Shown: positions 6,482 through 9,312 of the stretch, in pieces | Layout: every line of letters begins with the position of its first letter | How positions within the stretch are numbered: the stretch's first letter is position 1 | NCBI GenBank assembly: GCA_007127935.1 | Contig: SKYL01000337.1 | Coordinates: 1 to 9,312, forward strand | DNA: 9,312 nt | Direction of reading: 5' to 3' | Source of the DNA: Halorhodospira sp. | GTDB lineage: Bacteria > Pseudomonadota > Gammaproteobacteria > Nitrococcales > Halorhodospiraceae | Program-made: the position numbers and the translations under genes | The notes under the pieces: model-generated | The model's input: only the letters and a program-made list of their open reading frames with translations | What the model was told of the DNA's origin: nothing | Database searches by the model: none

Positions 6482-8635
6482 ATGCGACTGGTCGCTTGGT
6501 TTCGCGAGAACCGTGTCCGCGCCATCCTCACCGCCGGCACGCTGTGCGGCGTGTTGATTCCCATCGCCGTACTCACCTACGGCATGTTCGACCAGTACCT
6601 TCCCAACGCCCGCTACGCCGCCGGTCTCGCCACCGCCAGTGAAATCGACCATTACATCTCCCGCTCCACCGCACAGCAGGCGGTGGAGCGCGGCTTGACC
6701 GCCACCGTATTGAGCCAGATTGCCTCGGGCGAGGCGGCGGACGAGGGTCTAGTGCGGCAAGTGCGGGAGCGCCGGAGCCGGGCCGATGAACTGTTCCAGG
6801 CGGCGGCTGAGCGGGCCGAGGAGTTGCGCCGCCGCCGGTGGGGCGGGCCGGTGTTGGAGGACGCATACGACCGCCTGATGGAGGCCCGGGTCCGGGTCGA
6901 CGCGGCGCGCGCCCAGGTCGATCGAACGCTCCAGGACGGGCGCGACGCCCAGATCACACCGGAGGCGTGGGTCGAGGTGATGACGGGGCTGATCGACCGG
7001 GGGGCCGATTTCGCCACCGTGGTCTTCTACGCCGGCGACGACTTCCGCACCGAGATCCTGAACAACCGCCGCGCCACCCAGGCGCTGTGGGCCATGGCGG
7101 AGTACGGCGGGCGGCAGCGGGCCATGGTGGGCGGCGCCATCGGCGCCGGATCAGCGTTTACCGACAGCGAGATGGAGCGCTTTCAGACCTACCAGGGGAT
7201 CGTCCTCCTCAATGCCGATGTGCTGCGCCAGTACATCCGGCAGCAGGAGATGAATCCCCGGCGGGAGGTCCCTGTCGAGGTACGCGAGGCGTACGAGGCC
7301 ATGGAGGCCGACTTTCTCGGAGAGTATCAGCGGGTGATTGGCCGGGTGGCGCGGGAGGCGATGATCGGGCGCTACCGCCTCTTCACCGCGCCGGAATGGG
7401 TGGGGCGCTCCACCGCCGCCATCGATACCGTGCTCGAACTCAGCGACCGGATCAGCGCGGAGGCGGCCGGGGTGGCCCAGGGCATACACCGCTGGAACCA
7501 GTTCATCCTCGGGGTCTCTCTGACGTTGATCGTCGGCGCCGTGGCCATGGCGGTGGTGGCGGTCTGGGTGGTGATGTGGTTGATGCGCCGCATCGGAGGG
7601 CTGCGCGGGGAGATCGTGGCGGCCCAGGAGGCCAACGACCTCACGGTGCGGATTGAAGACCCCTCCAGCGACGAGATCGGTTCGGTGGCCAGTGCCTTTA
7701 ACGGCATGATGGAGACCTTCTCCAAGGCATTGCTCGCCGTGGTGGAGAGCAGTGAGCGTCTTACCGAGGCGACCCAGGGATTGCGCGCCGGGGCCGAGCG
7801 GTCGATGGACGGCATGCGTCAGCAGCAGGGAGAGGTGGATCAGGTGGCCACGGCGATGAACGAGATGAGCGCCACCATCCAAGAGGTGGCGAGCAATGCC
7901 CAGGCCGCCGCCGATGCGGCGCGGAGCGCGTCGGAGGAGGCCGACACCGGGAAGCACGAGGTCAAGGCGGCGGTGGAGGGGATCAACAACGTAGCCGATG
8001 AGGTGCGGCGGGCGGCGGAAGTGATCCGCCGTTTGAACGATGAGACCGAGGAGGTCGGGATGGTCCTCGACGTCATCCGTGAGGTGGCCGAGCAGACCAA
8101 CCTGCTGGCCCTCAACGCGGCCATCGAGGCCGCCCGCGCCGGGGACCAGGGGCGCGGCTTCGCGGTGGTGGCCGACGAGGTCCGGACCTTGGCCGGCCGC
8201 ACCCAGGAGTCCACCGAGCGGATTCGGGAGATCGTCGAGCGGCTCCAGGGCGGGGCCGGGGATGCGGTGCGTGTCATGGATGCGGGGCTGGGTCTGGTGG
8301 AAGAGAATGTGGAGCAGGCGGGCCGGGCCGGCGCGGCCCTGGATAAGATCACCGGGGCGGTGGCGACGATCAACGACATGAACACCCAGATCGCCGGCGC
8401 CGTCGAGGAGCAGCGGGCCAGCGCCGAAGAGATCAACCGCAACATGAACAGCATCGCCGGGCAGGCCCAGACGGCCGTGGACGAGAGCCGCCAGACCGCC
8501 GAGGCCGCCGAGGGGCTCTCCGAGCTGGCGGATCGACTCCAGGCGATGGTGTCGCGCTTCGAGCTAGGGGATCACGGTGCCGTGCGCAGCGTTGCGGTCA
8601 GCCGTGTCCCGCCGCGTGAGACCTGTTCCAGTTGA
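6482..8635 (+). CDS. Methyl-accepting chemotaxis protein with possible NIT-like sensor domain
   Basis: A 717-residue transmembrane chemoreceptor. A basic N-terminus is followed by helix TM1 (about 14-35), a large periplasmic helical domain (about 36-338), TM2 (about 341-368), a HAMP linker (about 366-420) and a long cytoplasmic coiled coil. The signalling hairpin EVAEQTNLLALNAAIEAARA and GRGFAVVADEVR (534-568) is the canonical CheA/CheW contact region. The length and pattern of the flanking helices look like the common 40H class. Glu pairs in SASEEAD and AGAVEEQ/ASAEEI suit methylation sites. The periplasmic part starts with a QQAVERGLT stretch (Glu69-Arg70-Gly71) and is all helical, reminiscent of nitrate/nitrite-sensing NIT domains, but this is tentative. 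There is no C-terminal NWETF-like CheR tether; the tail ends in ETCSS. It follows an anion transporter gene by 84 bp, and its last 64 bases overlap the convergent DUF3108 gene. It could signal to flagellar or pilus motility. Confidence 0.93.
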   Translation: MRLVAWFRENRVRAILTAGTLCGVLIPIAVLTYGMFDQYLPNARYAAGLATASEIDHYISRSTAQQAVERGLTATVLSQIASGEAADEGLVRQVRERRSRADELFQAAAERAEELRRRRWGGPVLEDAYDRLMEARVRVDAARAQVDRTLQDGRDAQITPEAWVEVMTGLIDRGADFATVVFYAGDDFRTEILNNRRATQALWAMAEYGGRQRAMVGGAIGAGSAFTDSEMERFQTYQGIVLLNADVLRQYIRQQEMNPRREVPVEVREAYEAMEADFLGEYQRVIGRVAREAMIGRYRLFTAPEWVGRSTAAIDTVLELSDRISAEAAGVAQGIHRWNQFILGVSLTLIVGAVAMAVVAVWVVMWLMRRIGGLRGEIVAAQEANDLTVRIEDPSSDEIGSVASAFNGMMETFSKALLAVVESSERLTEATQGLRAGAERSMDGMRQQQGEVDQVATAMNEMSATIQEVASNAQAAADAARSASEEADTGKHEVKAAVEGINNVADEVRRAAEVIRRLNDETEEVGMVLDVIREVAEQTNLLALNAAIEAARAGDQGRGFAVVADEVRTLAGRTQESTERIREIVERLQGGAGDAVRVMDAGLGLVEENVEQAGRAGAALDKITGAVATINDMNTQIAGAVEEQRASAEEINRNMNSIAGQAQTAVDESRQTAEAAEGLSELADRLQAMVSRFELGDHGAVRSVAVSRVPPRETCSS

Positions 8636-9273
8636 ACTGGAAAGTAATTTAGTTCCGGCGCCAACCAAAAGCGTGTCTTGCGGCTGCCGCGATGGATGCG
8701 TTCCACTTGGTGGGCCGTATAACGCACGCCGCCTACTTCAATAGTGACCGTCTCGGTGAAGCGCAACGTGAAGTCGCTCAACTCGTCCCCGTCCACGATG
8801 GTGAAGGTGATCTCATCGCCGGGCTCGCTCAGCCGCCCGTCGGTGAAGGCGAGCATGCCGTCGATTTGAGCCGCCAGCGGGTCCAGGGGGCGCACGCTGT
8901 TCAGCAGGAGATCGCTGCCGCTGACCTCCTCTCTGGCGTGCTCCTCGTTAATCCGCCACCGCTCCCTTAACTTCCCGCCCTCCCGGGACTCATACGAATC
9001 CACCAAAATCCGTCCATCGGCGATGCGCCCGCGGCTGCGCTCCAGGAAGTCGGCGCCGGAGACGAGGCGGGCCAAGCCCCGGGGCTCTCCCTGAGCGGTG
9101 TAACGATACCGGTCGCCGCCAGGGCGCTCCCAATGGAGGCGGATCTCGCCGATGATCAAGCCCCGGTAGGTCAGCGCGTACTCCGCCTCGAACTCCCGGT
9201 CGAGGCCGGCCTGAACCGTCCATGGGGCGGCGGCCGCCAGGAGTGCAATGGTGGCGTAAAATAGCCTCGGCAT
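8572..9273 (-). CDS. Exported DUF3108 protein
   Basis: A 233-residue protein with a Sec signal peptide (1-22; hydrophobic core, cleavage likely after VQA), so probably periplasmic or outer-membrane associated. The mature part is rich in beta-strand patterns, starting EFEAEYALTYRGLIIGE (residues 27-43) and ending with ELNYFPVQLEQ and a terminal strand, matching the conserved start and end of the DUF3108 family. The biochemical function of that family is unknown. The ATG at 9271-9273 follows AAGGAG and GAGGAA on the minus strand, so the start is secure. The gene converges on the chemoreceptor and overlaps it by 64 bp, ending inside the receptor's C-terminal codons. In pseudomonads a DUF3108 gene follows purN; only 39 bases remain upstream here, so that context cannot be tested. 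Confidence 0.85.
   Translation of the reverse strand: MPRLFYATIALLAAAAPWTVQAGLDREFEAEYALTYRGLIIGEIRLHWERPGGDRYRYTAQGEPRGLARLVSGADFLERSRGRIADGRILVDSYESREGGKLRERWRINEEHAREEVSGSDLLLNSVRPLDPLAAQIDGMLAFTDGRLSEPGDEITFTIVDGDELSDFTLRFTETVTIEVGGVRYTAHQVERIHRGSRKTRFWLAPELNYFPVQLEQVSRGGTRLTATLRTAP
8626..8642. repeat. 17-bp palindrome at the receptor stop codon
   Basis: TTCCAGTT, G, AACTGGAA is a perfect inverted repeat. As RNA on the plus strand it gives a 7-bp stem with the receptor's TGA stop (8633-8635) as loop, followed by an AT-rich stretch with a short T-run. It could act as a weak terminator for the rightward transcript. On the minus strand it lies within conserved DUF3108 codons (PVQLE), so its symmetry may be coincidental. 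Confidence 0.4.
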
Positions 9274-9312
9274 GGTTCCTCGTCTCCTTTTGGACGGGTG
9301 CGGGAAGGAAAG

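Overview
The window is a GC-rich, densely packed bacterial chromosome segment with no mobile elements, RNA genes or CRISPR. The gene families (MSHA-type pilus secretin, ExeA/MshM ATPase, a long-hairpin chemotaxis receptor, a DUF3108 protein) point to a free-living, motile or surface-associated gammaproteobacterium. A Chromatiales/Ectothiorhodospiraceae-like lineage is a guess from GC content and gene mix, not something the sequence proves.

Left part (1-3312, minus strand): a three-gene block transcribed leftwards. It begins with a lipoprotein secretin of the MshL family, continues with a single-span TPR protein resembling MshN, and then an ExeA/MshM-type AAA ATPase that runs off the left edge. 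Both junctions are ATGA overlaps, so the three are very probably translationally coupled and serve one envelope-spanning pilus/secretion machine. The motor ATPase and pilin genes would be expected further left, outside the window.

Divergent control region (3313-3509): 197 bp holding a plausible leftward sigma-70 promoter, two CGATGAT direct repeats around it, and the ribosome binding site of the rightward set.

Right part (3510-8635, plus strand): four rightward genes separated by 52-88 bp. They are a soluble class III adenylate cyclase fused to a C-terminal FHA (phosphothreonine-binding) domain, a PP2C Ser/Thr phosphatase, a SLAC1/TehA-type (TDT) anion channel/transporter, and a methyl-accepting chemotaxis protein with a possible nitrate-sensing (NIT-like) periplasmic domain. 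The first two look like a phosphorylation-to-cAMP signalling pair whose kinase is not in the window. The last two may form an anion sensing/permeation pair.

Right edge (8572-9273, minus strand): an exported DUF3108 protein converges on the receptor gene and overlaps its 3' end by 64 bp.

For four plus-strand genes I chose starts from Shine-Dalgarno positions (3510, 4465, 5393 GTG, 6482); at 3510, 5393 and 6482 a longer in-frame ORF exists. No gene-free stretch exceeds 200 bp.
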